In this document: positions 54,121 to 63,449 of the stretch, piece after piece
Layout of the letters: each line of letters starts with the position of its first letter
How positions within the stretch are numbered: the first letter of the stretch is position 1
NCBI RefSeq assembly: GCF_002077945.1
Contig: NZ_LVYD01000001.1
Span: 248,001-312,000 of the forward strand
Length of the DNA: 64,000 nucleotides
DNA from: Niastella vici
Lineage (GTDB): Bacteria; Bacteroidota; Bacteroidia; Chitinophagales; Chitinophagaceae
Reading direction: 5' to 3'
Notes under the pieces: generated by a model
Databases searched by the model: none
Seen by the model: only the letters and a program-made list of their open reading frames with translations
What the model was told of the DNA's origin: nothing
Translations under genes and position numbers: made by a program

Positions 54121-54860
54121 TATATACTGCTTATCTTCCGGATTTTGACATTCTTGAACCAGATGCCGCCGCCATGGTCCTGCAGGGCAATATACCCTTT
54201 AGGTGCCAGGCCATATGAAAGGGCCTCTTTCCATTTGCTTTTTTCTTTCAATTCGCGCCAGGCAGGTGTCCACAATTGATACTCCACTACTTTTTTTCCA
54301 TTGAGCCAGTGTTCAACGTGGGCTCCTTTTACAAGAATGGTGGTGTGGTTGTATTCTCCGGCTGGTTTTGCAGCGATCTCCAGGGGTGGATACATGGCGT
54401 AATCGGCGCCGCTTTTTTGCCAGGCTTCCAGTTTTTGGGGATAGCCTTCATCATCGATCAGCTGGTATTCAGGACCGGTTTCATAACTGGGCCCGCTGGT
54501 TTCTTTTACCCGGTAAATGACACCGCTGTTGGCCCCTTTGTCAACCTTCCAGTCTAATGAAAGTTCAAAATTGTCATATTGATCAACGGTGATGAGGTCG
54601 GCGCGTTGTTTTACGTCTTTTGAGGATTTACAGTATAGCTGCCCGTTCGTGACTTCCCAGCTATCGAATGGCTTGTTGTTGTAGCTGCGCCAGCCATCGG
54701 TATTTTTTCCGTTAAATAGCAATACCCAGCCGTTTTTTTGCTCTTCTTCCGTAAGAACGTTGTCTTTCCCCTGTTGGGGTTGAAATGCCCCGGAAAAAGC
54801 GCTGGATAATATGGTTGCAGAAAACAGCATCAATTTATTTGTTGTAATGGTATTCAACAT
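54120..54860 (-). CDS. DUF1080 (3-keto-disaccharide hydrolase domain) secreted protein
   Basis: 246-residue exported protein with a signal peptide (about 1-25) and a single DUF1080 concanavalin-like domain (GWVLLFNGKNTDGWRSYNN, NFELSLDWKVDKGANSGVIYR, GPEYQLIDDE, YIALQDHGGGIWFKNVKIR). The family is named for a 3-keto-disaccharide hydrolase activity reported for some members; for this one it is only a prediction. It is the first gene of the sigma-fecR-susC-susD unit. Confidence 0.9.
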   Translation of the reverse strand: MLNTITTNKLMLFSATILSSAFSGAFQPQQGKDNVLTEEEQKNGWVLLFNGKNTDGWRSYNNKPFDSWEVTNGQLYCKSSKDVKQRADLITVDQYDNFELSLDWKVDKGANSGVIYRVKETSGPSYETGPEYQLIDDEGYPQKLEAWQKSGADYAMYPPLEIAAKPAGEYNHTTILVKGAHVEHWLNGKKVVEYQLWTPAWRELKEKSKWKEALSYGLAPKGYIALQDHGGGIWFKNVKIRKISSI

Positions 54861-54963
54861 ATTGATTGATTTGATAAGGATTTGCAGGCCACATTTGCTA
54901 TCTAAAATACTATAAAATTGCCAGAGCTGGCGCCAAAATTTTCAGTTTCGTAAAGAGAATGAA

Positions 54964-54994
54964 TTGGTTAATAAACCATTGACCTGTACTTTTG
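54964..54994 (+). promoter_or_regulatory. Promoter of the superoxide dismutase gene
   Basis: TTG at 54964-54966 and TACTTTTG at 54987-54994, 20 bases apart: the best full match to TTG-N(17-23)-TAnnTTTG in the window. Predicted leader about 50 nt. Confidence 0.6.
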
Positions 54995-55047
54995 TTACCA
55001 TTTGAAAGAACAACCATAAATCTTCAACAATTAAAATTTATAGTGTT

Positions 55048-55656
55048 ATGGCATTTACACTACCGGCGCTTCCTTATGCACACGATGCTCTGGAACCGCA
55101 TATTGACGCACTGACGATGCAAATTCATCATGGCAAACATCACCAGGCTTATGTCGACAACCTGAACAAAGCTATTGCGGGTACGCCCAATGAAAATAAA
55201 TCGCTGGAAGAACTGGTAAAGGCAGCTGGCACTATTAGCCCGGCTGTTCGTAATAATGGTGGTGGCCACTGGAACCACTCTTTCTTCTGGGAATTATTAG
55301 CCCCCAACGCTGGCGGTCAGCCTACAGGCGCCCTGGCCGATGCTATCAATGATGTTTTTGGTTCTTTCGATAGCTTTAAGGAAAAGTTTAATACTGCCGG
55401 CGCTACCCGTTTTGGCAGTGGCTGGGCATGGCTGATCATTAACAATGGTACCCTCCAGATCACTTCTACCCCTAACCAGGATAATCCCCTGATGGATGTA
55501 GCCGAAGTAAAAGGTACCCCCATTTTGGGCATCGACGTTTGGGAACACGCCTACTACCTGAAATACCAGAACCGCCGTCCCGAATATTTAACCAATATCT
55601 GGAACGTGATCAACTGGAATAAAGTAGCTGAGAATTTTGCAAAAGCAGCCAAATAA
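55048..55656 (+). CDS. sodA: Superoxide dismutase, Fe/Mn family
   Basis: 202-residue enzyme that converts superoxide to oxygen and hydrogen peroxide. Metal ligands: His27 (MQIHHGKHH), His in [12 protein letters not shown], and Asp plus His in [19 protein letters not shown]. The sequence GSGWAWLI and overall length are typical. Metal preference (Fe, Mn or cambialistic) cannot be called safely. Own promoter and terminator. Confidence 0.96.
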   Translation: MAFTLPALPYAHDALEPHIDALTMQIHHGKHHQAYVDNLNKAIAGTPNENKSLEELVKAAGTISPAVRNNGGGHWNHSFFWELLAPNAGGQPTGALADAINDVFGSFDSFKEKFNTAGATRFGSGWAWLIINNGTLQITSTPNQDNPLMDVAEVKGTPILGIDVWEHAYYLKYQNRRPEYLTNIWNVINWNKVAENFAKAAK

Positions 55657-55676
55657 CAAGCTTACTTTTTATATTT

Positions 55677-55706
55677 AATCCCGGTTTTACCGGGATTCTT
55701 TTTTTT
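55677..55706 (+). terminator. Terminator of the superoxide dismutase gene
   Basis: Stem AATCCCGG / CCGGGATT with a 5-base loop, followed by a C and eight Ts. Confidence 0.88.
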
Positions 55707-55728
55707 AACCTTTCAAACTAATAGCCCA

Positions 55729-56328
55729 ATGAAATGTACCTTGTTTAGTACGATGTTTGCCGTGATATGTTTCGCGGCCTGCTCGCCTGGCGTTCAAAAA
55801 AAAGTAAAGATATTTTCGAGTGGAAAGATCCAGGTTGATGAGGCTACCAAAACAGTCACCCTTACCTCCGGAACCCAACACAACGAAGCTGATTTAACGC
55901 TTACCGACAAGGATAAAGCAATTACTGTTAAAAGTGAAGCAGGCGACCAGTCGTACGAAGTACCCGATGCCGGCGTTTACCTGTTGAACCTGAAAACTGA
56001 TACACTCATCGGCAACATAGTGAATTTTGGCAATGATGGCCCAACAAAATCTATCACCACAGAGCAACTGGAGCATATCATCGACAGCACCCAGCAACTG
56101 ATCAATGGTCAAAACGCCAGTGATGCCAACAAGACCTATTTTATAGTGCCCAAAACTATCAAAAAGCTTACTACTAACACCAACGCCCAGTTGATAAACC
56201 CGTATAACAATATTCCTTATAAAGTAGACGCTGATAAAGACGGCAAAGCGCCTGAGATCTATAAATTCTTCACCGCAAAACAGAAGAGAGAATCGCTGAA
56301 TGAGTTGGTGGAGCGTATGAAAAAGTAA
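55729..56328 (+). CDS. Hypothetical lipoprotein
   Basis: 199 residues. Signal peptide ending FAAC (Cys18) and lipidation likely. The mature part alternates beta strands and Lys/Asp-rich turns (about 30-90) and ends in a charged helix (about 180-199). No enzyme motif. It follows sod by about 70 bp but after a strong terminator, so probably a separate unit. Confidence 0.7.
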   Translation: MKCTLFSTMFAVICFAACSPGVQKKVKIFSSGKIQVDEATKTVTLTSGTQHNEADLTLTDKDKAITVKSEAGDQSYEVPDAGVYLLNLKTDTLIGNIVNFGNDGPTKSITTEQLEHIIDSTQQLINGQNASDANKTYFIVPKTIKKLTTNTNAQLINPYNNIPYKVDADKDGKAPEIYKFFTAKQKRESLNELVERMKK

Positions 56329-56333
56329 GCGTC

Positions 56334-56462
56334 CGAAGTAAGAGATAAGATGTAAGAAGTATGAAATAAAGATGCCGTCCTGGCTGAGCCTGGGCGGCAT
56401 TTTGATTTATTATGCGTGCTGCTTTTTTGTTTTTCTTACTTCATACTTCTCACTTCCTTCGG
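56334..56462. repeat. Inverted repeat of AAGTAAGA-like words around a terminator
   Basis: Left arm near 56334-56369 (AAGTAAGAGATAAGATGTAA and following), right arm near 56425-56460 (TTCTTACTTCATACTTCTCA and following). The outer ends TCCGAAG / CTTCGGA are also complementary. Same kind as the repeat near 24.3 kb. Confidence 0.6.
56372..56404 (+). terminator. Terminator of the lipoprotein gene
   Basis: Stem ATGCCGTCC / GGGCGGCAT (one G-T pair), loop of 11 bases, then TTTTGATTT. Sits inside the larger inverted repeat. Confidence 0.72.
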
Positions 56463-56464
56463 AT

Positions 56465-56695
56465 TTACGGTACGGGGTCATAGCCATGCCCACCCCAGGG
56501 ATGGCAACGGCTTAACCGCCGTACGGTAAGCCATAATCCCCTGAATACCCCATGCTTTTTAAACGCTTCCAACGCATATTGCGAACAGGTAGGCGTAAAC
56601 CGGCATTTGGGGCCCAGTAATGGGGAAATGATCCATTGATACAGCTTGATCAATGCGATAAAGGGGAGACTTAATATGCGCAGCAAAAACTTCAT
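56465..56695 (-). CDS. yidD: Membrane protein insertion efficiency factor YidD
   Basis: 76-residue protein attached to the inner membrane that assists YidC-dependent insertion. Family motifs [11 protein letters not shown] and [17 protein letters not shown] are exact. Third gene of the conserved rpmH-rnpA-yidD order, 39 bp after rnpA. Confidence 0.95.
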   Translation of the reverse strand: MKFLLRILSLPFIALIKLYQWIISPLLGPKCRFTPTCSQYALEAFKKHGVFRGLWLTVRRLSRCHPWGGHGYDPVP

Positions 56696-56734
56696 TCGGT
56701 GTGTTTTATTACAACATTTCGGGCGCTGTCTGGT

Positions 56735-57127
56735 TCAGGCATCCTGTATTGTCTGCAACAATTTCTTCAATACCAATTCCACCTTTTCCTTCACCAGGGC
56801 ATATGGCGGCAATTCCCTGCCGGTATAAATTAAGAATAACGCCAACTGTCGCTTTTTTGTTTGCAAAGCCTGTTCCAGCGGCGCTTTTTGCAGGCGATAT
56901 GCTTCGCGCATCAATCGTTTTATGCGGTTACGGTCAACAGCTTTTTTAAAATTACGGCTGCTTGCACTAAAGCCGGCCTGCAACGGGCCCGTCCCGGGCT
57001 GGTCGATCAGTTTGTACTGCACCCTGATGGGAAATGCAGTCACTGCCCGGCCTTCACTGAACAATTGTTCAATGATCTTGCGGCGCTTCAGCCGTTCTGT
57101 TTTATTTAAGGTAAACTTTTTCACCAT
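56735..57127 (-). CDS. rnpA: Ribonuclease P protein component
   Basis: About 130 residues from the ATG at 57127, the start matching the usual VKKFTLNKTERLKRR opening (an in-frame TTG at 57139 is less likely). The basic RNR-type motif is RNFKKAVDRNRIKRLMREAYR. It binds RNase P RNA, which is not in this window. Between rpmH (with a hairpin between them) and yidD. Confidence 0.94.
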   Translation of the reverse strand: MVKKFTLNKTERLKRRKIIEQLFSEGRAVTAFPIRVQYKLIDQPGTGPLQAGFSASSRNFKKAVDRNRIKRLMREAYRLQKAPLEQALQTKKRQLALFLIYTGRELPPYALVKEKVELVLKKLLQTIQDA

Positions 57128-57140
57128 TACGGTAACCAAA

Positions 57141-57177
57141 ATAAAAAGTCCCGTCTCGGTTCGGCCAAGACGGGACT
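57141..57177 (-). terminator. Hairpin terminator between rpmH and rnpA
   Basis: On the minus strand a 13-bp stem (AGTCCCGTCTTGG with its near complement, one mismatch) followed by TTTTTAT. Partial termination here would give more rpmH than rnpA mRNA. Confidence 0.8.
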
Positions 57178-57226
57178 AAAGATATTTAAAACTGCATTCC
57201 CTATCCTTTCGGTTGGGGTTCGCTGC

Positions 57227-57382
57227 TTATTTTAATTTTCTTTCGTCGGAAACAGTCAGTTTCTTACGACCTTTTTTGCGACGACTGGCCAGTACCTTAC
57301 GGCCATTGGCATCCTGCATACGCTTACGGAAACCATGAACGGTTTTACGACGACGGCGGTGCGGCTGAAATGTACGTTTCAT
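57227..57382 (-). CDS. rpmH: 50S ribosomal protein L34
   Basis: 51-residue basic ribosomal protein (starts [18 protein letters not shown], ends SDERKLK) read directly from the minus strand. The match to the L34 family is complete; the central RRKKGRKKL is usual. First gene of rpmH-rnpA-yidD. dnaA, the neighbour in many bacteria, is not nearby. Confidence 0.97.
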   Translation of the reverse strand: MKRTFQPHRRRRKTVHGFRKRMQDANGRKVLASRRKKGRKKLTVSDERKLK

Positions 57383-57547
57383 AATTATTTTCTTTTTACA
57401 CTTATTTTGAAATATGATCCGGGAGAAGCGGATCAGGTTCCAGTTTTCGCAGACGGGTCACCATACCCGCCCCGCCATAAGCGGATGAAAGGACCGCAAA
57501 GGTAGGGAATGTGAGCTGAAGAATGAAACGGTAAGCGTAAAAATGTT

Positions 57548-58396
57548 TTAATAAATGTGATCCACTACTGGAATACTACTATCCAGGTCAACGTGATGAG
57601 AGCGCACCGGTTCGCCAAAAAATATACTTGCATGGTTATCAAAGTCTTCAGTTGAATCGGTGGTATAAAACACCCGCCGTCCGCTTTTACTGCACCGGGT
57701 TTCCAGCTCAGTATGACGGTTCAGGTAATCGCCCAGGCTTTCAGCCACTATTTCGCCCTGCGATACCAGGGTTATACCCGCCGGCAAAAACTGCAATATT
57801 TTATCGCGCAATAAAGGGTAATGCGTACAGGCCAGCAACAAGGTATCAATACCCTGACCGGCGGCCATAATTTGCTGTATATGTTTCTTTACAAAATAAT
57901 CGGCGCCGGGTTGTTGATGCTCATTGTTCTCTACAATGGGCACCCACATAGGGCAGGCTTCCTGGTACACAGTAATATCGGGAAAGAACTTTTCGATCTC
58001 AATGAGGTAAGAACCCGACTGAACCGTTCCATTGGTGGCAAGGATGCCTATCTTTCTTGATCTGGTGAAATTCCCGATGATCTCGGTTGTGGGCCGTATT
58101 ACACCCAATACCCGGTTCTGCGGACATAATTTTTCCAGATCATGCTGTTGTATGGTGCGCAGGGCTTTTGCCGATGCGGTGTTGCAGGCCAGTATCACCA
58201 GGGGGCAACCCTGTTCAAAAAACCATTCTACACATTGCAACGTATACCGGTACACAGTATCAAAAGAACGGTTACCATATGGTGCCCGGGCATTATCGCC
58301 CAGGTATATATAATCGTACTGCGGCAGTTTCTTTACAATCTCCTTCATTACGGTAAGGCCGCCATAGCCCGAGTCGAATATTCCAATTGGTTGCAT
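57548..58396 (-). CDS. murI: Glutamate racemase
   Basis: 282-residue cofactor-free racemase that makes D-glutamate for peptidoglycan. The two catalytic Cys are in VILACNTASAKAL (about 76) and LLACTHYPLL (about 188); GIFDSGYGGLTV and YLGDNARAPYG complete the substrate pocket. The next gene upstream on this strand is ompH, separated by a terminator. Confidence 0.96.
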   Translation of the reverse strand: MQPIGIFDSGYGGLTVMKEIVKKLPQYDYIYLGDNARAPYGNRSFDTVYRYTLQCVEWFFEQGCPLVILACNTASAKALRTIQQHDLEKLCPQNRVLGVIRPTTEIIGNFTRSRKIGILATNGTVQSGSYLIEIEKFFPDITVYQEACPMWVPIVENNEHQQPGADYFVKKHIQQIMAAGQGIDTLLLACTHYPLLRDKILQFLPAGITLVSQGEIVAESLGDYLNRHTELETRCSKSGRRVFYTTDSTEDFDNHASIFFGEPVRSHHVDLDSSIPVVDHIY

Positions 58397-58434
58397 AACA
58401 CAAATTTACCCATTGAAGGTTAAGCATAAAAAAT

Positions 58435-58461
58435 AAAAAAGCCGCTCCATAAAGAAGCGGC
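58435..58461 (-). terminator. Terminator between ompH and murI
   Basis: GCCGCT / AGCGGC stem followed on the minus strand by a TTTTTTATTTTTT tract. Confidence 0.85.
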
Positions 58462-58487
58462 CTTTAGTATTTTCAACTTATGAGTTG

Positions 58488-59051
58488 TTATGGTTTAACG
58501 CCGGTTTTAGGGGCAGGCGCAGGGCCAGCAGGTGCATTACCGGTTGGCAATTTGATATTAAGCTTTTTGGCAACCAGCGGTATAATATCATCACCGGGAG
58601 GAGCTACCAGCAAAGCTTCTTTTTCAAACACGTAGCCATATCCATTTTCTTTGGCTACAGCCTGTACAGCTTCGTATGCTTTTTTATTGATTGGGGCCAG
58701 CAGTTCCTGCTGTTTTTGTTGTAATTGTTGTTGAATGCGCTCTTCTTCGCCGCTTAAGTCCTGACCCATTTTGGAAAGGTCATTCTTCTTAACTGACTTC
58801 ACAGCAGCTGTATAATTAACAGAGTCCTTGTTGAATTTATCAATAGCTGCGTAGAATGCATTCTGCTTTTCAGTATAGCTTTGGATCAATACCTGGCGCA
58901 GATCCTGCAATGTAGAATCGGCTTTTTTGGTTTCAGGCATTACGCTTACCAATTCCTGTGAACTGATATACCCGATCTTTGATTGGGCCTTTACTTCACC
59001 AGCCACTACCAGGCCCAGGGCGAACAACGTTACAGTAAAAAACTTTTTCAT
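58488..59051 (-). CDS. OmpH/Skp-family periplasmic chaperone (second copy)
   Basis: 187-residue exported protein with a signal peptide (about 1-22, ending EVKAQ) and a Skp-like coiled-coil region (about 45-140, rich in Lys/Gln/Glu). The C-terminal tail is Pro/Ala-rich. Holds unfolded outer-membrane proteins before delivery to BamA. Lies 122 bp after a first ompH gene. Confidence 0.9.
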   Translation of the reverse strand: MKKFFTVTLFALGLVVAGEVKAQSKIGYISSQELVSVMPETKKADSTLQDLRQVLIQSYTEKQNAFYAAIDKFNKDSVNYTAAVKSVKKNDLSKMGQDLSGEEERIQQQLQQKQQELLAPINKKAYEAVQAVAKENGYGYVFEKEALLVAPPGDDIIPLVAKKLNIKLPTGNAPAGPAPAPKTGVKP

Positions 59052-59173
59052 TGAATTTCAATTTTGATTACACCCCCTGGTCAGTTTTCTGTTGCCTGTG
59101 GGTGGACGGTTATTTGTTGTTTTAAGTTGAAAAAAACCTATTGGTGGTTGCTTTCCCCTTTTCGTCTTAAGTT

Positions 59174-59689
59174 TTATTTAACGCCCAGCTCTTTTAAAAT
59201 ATCCTCACTACGATCCAGTTTGGGGTCGGCAAAGATAACGGTAATTCCTTCACTTTTATCCAAAATAAAATCCAGTTGACGGTTAACTGCCAGCTTCTGG
59301 ATTGCGTTGTATACCTTGTCCTGTATGGGTTTCACCAGCTCCTGCCGTTTTTTAAACAGATCACCTTCAAAACCAAAGCGTTTGCGCTGCAGGTCGCGTA
59401 CTTCTTTCTCCCGTACAAACAGCTCGTCTTCCCGCTTTTTCTTTAATTCGGGGCTCAGCATCACCTGTTCTGCTTCAAAATCCTTGTACATTTTATCGAG
59501 TGCAGCCTGTTTGCTGTCGACTTCTTTTTGCCACATTTCGCTGAACTGATCGAGCTTTTTCTGGGCATCTTTATATTCAGGTAATTTATCCAGAATGTAT
59601 TTGGTATCTACAATGGCATACCGGCCATACTGGGCCTGCGAGGCTAAGGCAAGCACCATCAGGCAGGCAATAAATAATACTTTTTTCAT
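59174..59689 (-). CDS. OmpH/Skp-family periplasmic chaperone (first copy)
   Basis: 171-residue exported protein. Signal peptide 1-19 (ending ASQAQ), coiled-coil arms (about 40-115) and a C-terminal beta segment (QLDFILDKSEGITVIFADPKLD). Directly after bamA (57 bp), which is the classic bamA-skp arrangement. Two adjacent copies are common in Bacteroidota. Confidence 0.92.
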   Translation of the reverse strand: MKKVLFIACLMVLALASQAQYGRYAIVDTKYILDKLPEYKDAQKKLDQFSEMWQKEVDSKQAALDKMYKDFEAEQVMLSPELKKKREDELFVREKEVRDLQRKRFGFEGDLFKKRQELVKPIQDKVYNAIQKLAVNRQLDFILDKSEGITVIFADPKLDRSEDILKELGVK

Positions 59690-59746
59690 GGTGTTTCTAT
59701 TTAAGGTTCGTGAATGGCGAATGATGAATTACCAGGCTCATTTCCA

Positions 59747-62500
59747 CTATTCAGGCTCGTAACCTAACATAAATGTAAAGCGGGTTGCATCGCGTAAACG
59801 GCCGCCCTGCTGAAGACGGTCAAAGCCTACACCATAATCAAATCCAAGCAACCCGAACATAGGCAGGAAGAAACGCATACCCACACCGGCACTTCTACGC
59901 AGGCGGAAGGGATCGTACGTTTTGTAATCATACCATCCGTTGGCGGCTTCAAACCAAACCATACCAAAGATGGTACTGCTGGGATTGGTGGTGAAGGGGT
60001 ACCGCAATTCCATCGTATACTTATTAAAGATAGTAAAGAACTGGCTGGCGTTCTGCTGATCGGGGTTGATCTTGGGATCACTATACTCATACACAGGATA
60101 ACCACGATGCGCAATGATATCGTAACCCAGGATATAGCTACCGTTTGCCAAACCGGCATCACCCACCTGAAAACGTTCAAATGGTGAATAAGGCAGGCTC
60201 TTGTTATACCGGCCCATAAACCCGTATTTGGCGGCTGCACGCAATACAAACTGGCGGGTTTTGTCGGCCCCCATGGCCCGGCCAATAGGAATAAACCATT
60301 CGGCATTGACACGCCATTTATGGAATTCGGGCAGTTTATAACTATCCTGGCTGGTGGTATTCTCTTTAAATAATGAATAAGGTGGCGTAAACTGACCACT
60401 CAGCATAAAGTTAGAACCGCTGGTTGGGAATATAGGATTGGGACCAGCCGAATTGCGGTTAAGCGCAATTTTAACGCTCAGGTTGTTTGAAGTACCGTTC
60501 CTGAAATCAGCGGTGAACAAACGATAATTCGTCAGCTTGTACTGTGTATAGCTTAATGAATATACCAGGGTAAAGAAGTCATCGGGCCATTTTAATTGTT
60601 TACCCAATGAAATGCTGGCGCCGAAGTTTTTCAGCCTGTTGGTATCGCTGAAGAAATATCTTCCGCTGGCGTCAATACCGCCGGTGCGGAATACGCTCTT
60701 ATACATGCTGAAGGTTAATGAATTCCTCTTCTTTCCACCTAACCAGGGCTCGGTAAATGAGAAGTTGTACGACTGGTATGCACGGCCGTTCGACTGCACA
60801 CGCATGCTCAGCTTTTGTCCATCGCCGGTAGGCAAAGGATCCCAGGCCTTCTTATTGAAAATATTTTTAATTGAGAAGTTGTTGAACGAAACACCCAGCG
60901 TACCGGTTAAACCGATACCGCCACCCCAACCGGCACTCAGCTCCAGCTGGTCAGAAGATTTTTCTTCCACCGAATAATGGATATCCACAGTACCGTCTTC
61001 AGGATTGGGTACGGGGTTGATGCCGATCTTTTCCTGGTTGAAGAAGTTCAGCTGCGCAATTTCACGCTGTGAACGAATGAGGTCCTGGCGGCTGAATTTT
61101 TCACCGGGCAGCGTACGCAGCTCACGGCGAATAACGTGCTCTTTTGTTTTTTCGTTACCCGAAATGGTAACGTTCTTGATGGTAGCCTGGGGCCCCTCCT
61201 GTATACGGATCTCGAAATCGATGGTATCGTTGTACACGGCAGTTTCAACCGGTTCAACACGGAAGAAAAGATAACCATCGTCCATGTACAAACTGCTGAT
61301 GTCGCCACCTTCCTGTGACATTTGTTTACCCAGCTTCTTATTCAGGATATCGAGGTTGTAAGTATCACCTTTAGTAATACCTAATAATATATTAAGGATC
61401 GAATCTGAATATTTGGTATTCCCTTTCCAGGCAACATTACCAAAATAATAGCGGCGGCCTTCGTCTACTTTCACATCCACTCTCAGGTTCCCTCTCTGGT
61501 TATAATATTTCTTTTCATCTACAATGGCAGCATCACGGTAACCGAGGGAGTTGTAATACTCCAGTACTTTTTCCTTATCTTCCTCATATTTCTTTTCACT
61601 GAACTTGGCCGAGCTGAATAATTTAAAGCGGAAATAAGGATCGAGGAATTCTTTGGTTCTGCTAACTGATAAAAAGCCGGCCTGGCTCAGGTATTCTTTA
61701 AAGGAAGGTCGCTTGGTTTCACCAAACGGACTTTTAGTAGTATCGGCAAAAAGGGTGATCTTGGTCATTTCCTTTGTGCCCTTCAATTGCTTTTTCAGCC
61801 GTTGTTCGCTCACCTGTTCATTGCCGAAAAAGCTCACGTTATCGATGCGTACTTTATGACCTTTTGTAATATATAAATTAACGACTACAGAGTTTGGCAA
61901 ATTGGGATCGGTCGATTCTTCAATTCGAATAGTGGCACTTTGAAAACCTTTTTCGGTATAGAATTTTTTAATAACCTCTTCAGCAGTTCGTTTGGTGTTT
62001 TCGGTTACCACCCGGCCTTTTACAAAACCTATTTTACCTTTCAGCTCATCCTGATCGGCCTTGCGAATACCAATAAGGTGGAAGTCGGACAGGGCAGGCC
62101 GTTCAAAAACATGGATCTCTAAAAATAATTTATTGCCTTCGAGTTTGGTGAAGTAGATCTCTACGTTCGAAAAAAGGTGCTGGTTCCACAGGTTGGTGAT
62201 CGCCTTGCTGAAATTATCGCCCCCCGGTATCATTACTTTATCCCCAACATTTATACCTGCAATGGATATAAGCAGTTGCTGATCGTACCGCTTGGTACCG
62301 GTAACCGTAATGCCGCCAATGAAATATTCTTTGGGACTTTTTGAGTTAATTATATTTTCTAATTCAGGATCAATTGACGTAGGAACGGTGTCGGTAGCGA
62401 CCTGGGCACGCAGTGAGCCGACTGAAAAACATGCAAATACCAGTAAAAAAATACTAAAAGTACGCGAACGCTGCATTCCGGGGAGTTTAAAGTGGAGCAA
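59747..62500 (-). CDS. bamA: Outer-membrane protein assembly factor BamA
   Basis: 917-residue Omp85 protein that inserts beta-barrels into the outer membrane. Signal peptide (about 10-32), five POTRA repeats (about 60-470), and a 16-strand barrel to the C-terminus (RFTFMLGYEPE). The barrel carries the L6 motif region (about YGFMGRYNKSLPYSPFERF onward). Start ATG 62500 or ATG 62476; both precede the signal peptide. In line with ompH copies downstream and uppS upstream. Confidence 0.95.
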   Translation of the reverse strand: MLHFKLPGMQRSRTFSIFLLVFACFSVGSLRAQVATDTVPTSIDPELENIINSKSPKEYFIGGITVTGTKRYDQQLLISIAGINVGDKVMIPGGDNFSKAITNLWNQHLFSNVEIYFTKLEGNKLFLEIHVFERPALSDFHLIGIRKADQDELKGKIGFVKGRVVTENTKRTAEEVIKKFYTEKGFQSATIRIEESTDPNLPNSVVVNLYITKGHKVRIDNVSFFGNEQVSEQRLKKQLKGTKEMTKITLFADTTKSPFGETKRPSFKEYLSQAGFLSVSRTKEFLDPYFRFKLFSSAKFSEKKYEEDKEKVLEYYNSLGYRDAAIVDEKKYYNQRGNLRVDVKVDEGRRYYFGNVAWKGNTKYSDSILNILLGITKGDTYNLDILNKKLGKQMSQEGGDISSLYMDDGYLFFRVEPVETAVYNDTIDFEIRIQEGPQATIKNVTISGNEKTKEHVIRRELRTLPGEKFSRQDLIRSQREIAQLNFFNQEKIGINPVPNPEDGTVDIHYSVEEKSSDQLELSAGWGGGIGLTGTLGVSFNNFSIKNIFNKKAWDPLPTGDGQKLSMRVQSNGRAYQSYNFSFTEPWLGGKKRNSLTFSMYKSVFRTGGIDASGRYFFSDTNRLKNFGASISLGKQLKWPDDFFTLVYSLSYTQYKLTNYRLFTADFRNGTSNNLSVKIALNRNSAGPNPIFPTSGSNFMLSGQFTPPYSLFKENTTSQDSYKLPEFHKWRVNAEWFIPIGRAMGADKTRQFVLRAAAKYGFMGRYNKSLPYSPFERFQVGDAGLANGSYILGYDIIAHRGYPVYEYSDPKINPDQQNASQFFTIFNKYTMELRYPFTTNPSSTIFGMVWFEAANGWYDYKTYDPFRLRRSAGVGMRFFLPMFGLLGFDYGVGFDRLQQGGRLRDATRFTFMLGYEPE

Positions 62501-62581
62501 ATTAAGGGGGATTTATTAAAAGGGTTTGTTAAAAAGAAACATAATCGACGGAATCATAAAATATTCATGACCAATTCGTAA

Positions 62582-63343
62582 TTATCCGTTTATATGTTCT
62601 TTTTTAATCTGATCGCCGGTTTTACCGAAGCGCCTTTCCCGCCCCTGATAATCCAGGATAGCCTCATACAGATTCTCTTTCCGGAATTCGGGCCAGCGAA
62701 CATTGGTGAAATACAATTCTGCATAAGCTAATTGATATAATAAGAAATTACTGATGCGGTATTCGCCGCTGGTTCGAATCATTAATTCCGGGTCGGGAAA
62801 ATTACTGGTGGCCAGGTATTGTTGCAGGGTGTTTTGCGTGATGGCTGCAGGGTCAATTTTTCCGGCTTTTACATCCTCGGCAATATGCTGTACGGCCTGT
62901 ACCAGTTCCCACCGGCTACTATAACTCAGGGCCATTACCAGGTTCAAACCGGTGTTCTGACTGGTGATCTGCAGCGATTCGTTCAGCTCCTTTTGCGCAT
63001 ATTCGGGCAACATTTTTACGTCGCCGATCACGTGCAGCTTAATGTTATTCTTATTGAGGGTTTCAGTTTCCTTGCGTATAGTTTCTACCAACAGTTCAAT
63101 AAGCCCCGTAACCTCGTATTGCGGGCGGTCCCAGTTCTCAGTAGAAAATGCATAGAGTGTAAGATATTCAACGCCCAGTTCGGCGCATCCTTCTACAATA
63201 TTGCGCACGCTTTCCACGCCATGAAAATGGCCGTAGAGGCGGTCTTGCCCCTGTTCTTTTGCCCACCTGCCATTGCCGTCCATAATAATGGCTATATGGC
63301 GAGGAAGTCGTTGAAGGTTAATTTGCTCCCGTAGGCTTTGCAT
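62582..63343 (-). CDS. uppS: Isoprenyl (undecaprenyl diphosphate) synthase
   Basis: About 253 residues from the ATG at 63343. Cis-prenyltransferase that makes the C55 carrier for peptidoglycan and O-antigen. IIMDGNGRWAKEQ holds the catalytic Asp, and conserved segments LTLYAFSTENWDRP and LMIRTSGEYRISNFLLYQLAYAELYF follow. The start at 63343 fits the family N-terminus and lies 20 bases after a -7 box; the frame start at 63436 would lie upstream of that promoter. Confidence 0.96.
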   Translation of the reverse strand: MQSLREQINLQRLPRHIAIIMDGNGRWAKEQGQDRLYGHFHGVESVRNIVEGCAELGVEYLTLYAFSTENWDRPQYEVTGLIELLVETIRKETETLNKNNIKLHVIGDVKMLPEYAQKELNESLQITSQNTGLNLVMALSYSSRWELVQAVQHIAEDVKAGKIDPAAITQNTLQQYLATSNFPDPELMIRTSGEYRISNFLLYQLAYAELYFTNVRWPEFRKENLYEAILDYQGRERRFGKTGDQIKKEHING

Positions 63344-63362
63344 ACCCTTTTTTTGAAGGGCA

Positions 63363-63370
63363 CAAAGGTA
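63363..63370 (-). promoter_or_regulatory. Predicted -7 box of uppS
   Basis: TACCTTTG on the minus strand, a TAnnTTTG match, ending 19 bases before the ATG. It would place the start of the uppS-bamA-ompH transcript here. Confidence 0.55.
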
Positions 63371-63449
63371 GGAAAAAGTTACCTGTTCCGGGTTTCCAGT
63401 TTCCTGTTTCTGCGGGCTGGGGCCAACCTTTAACATTAGGTACTGGTAT

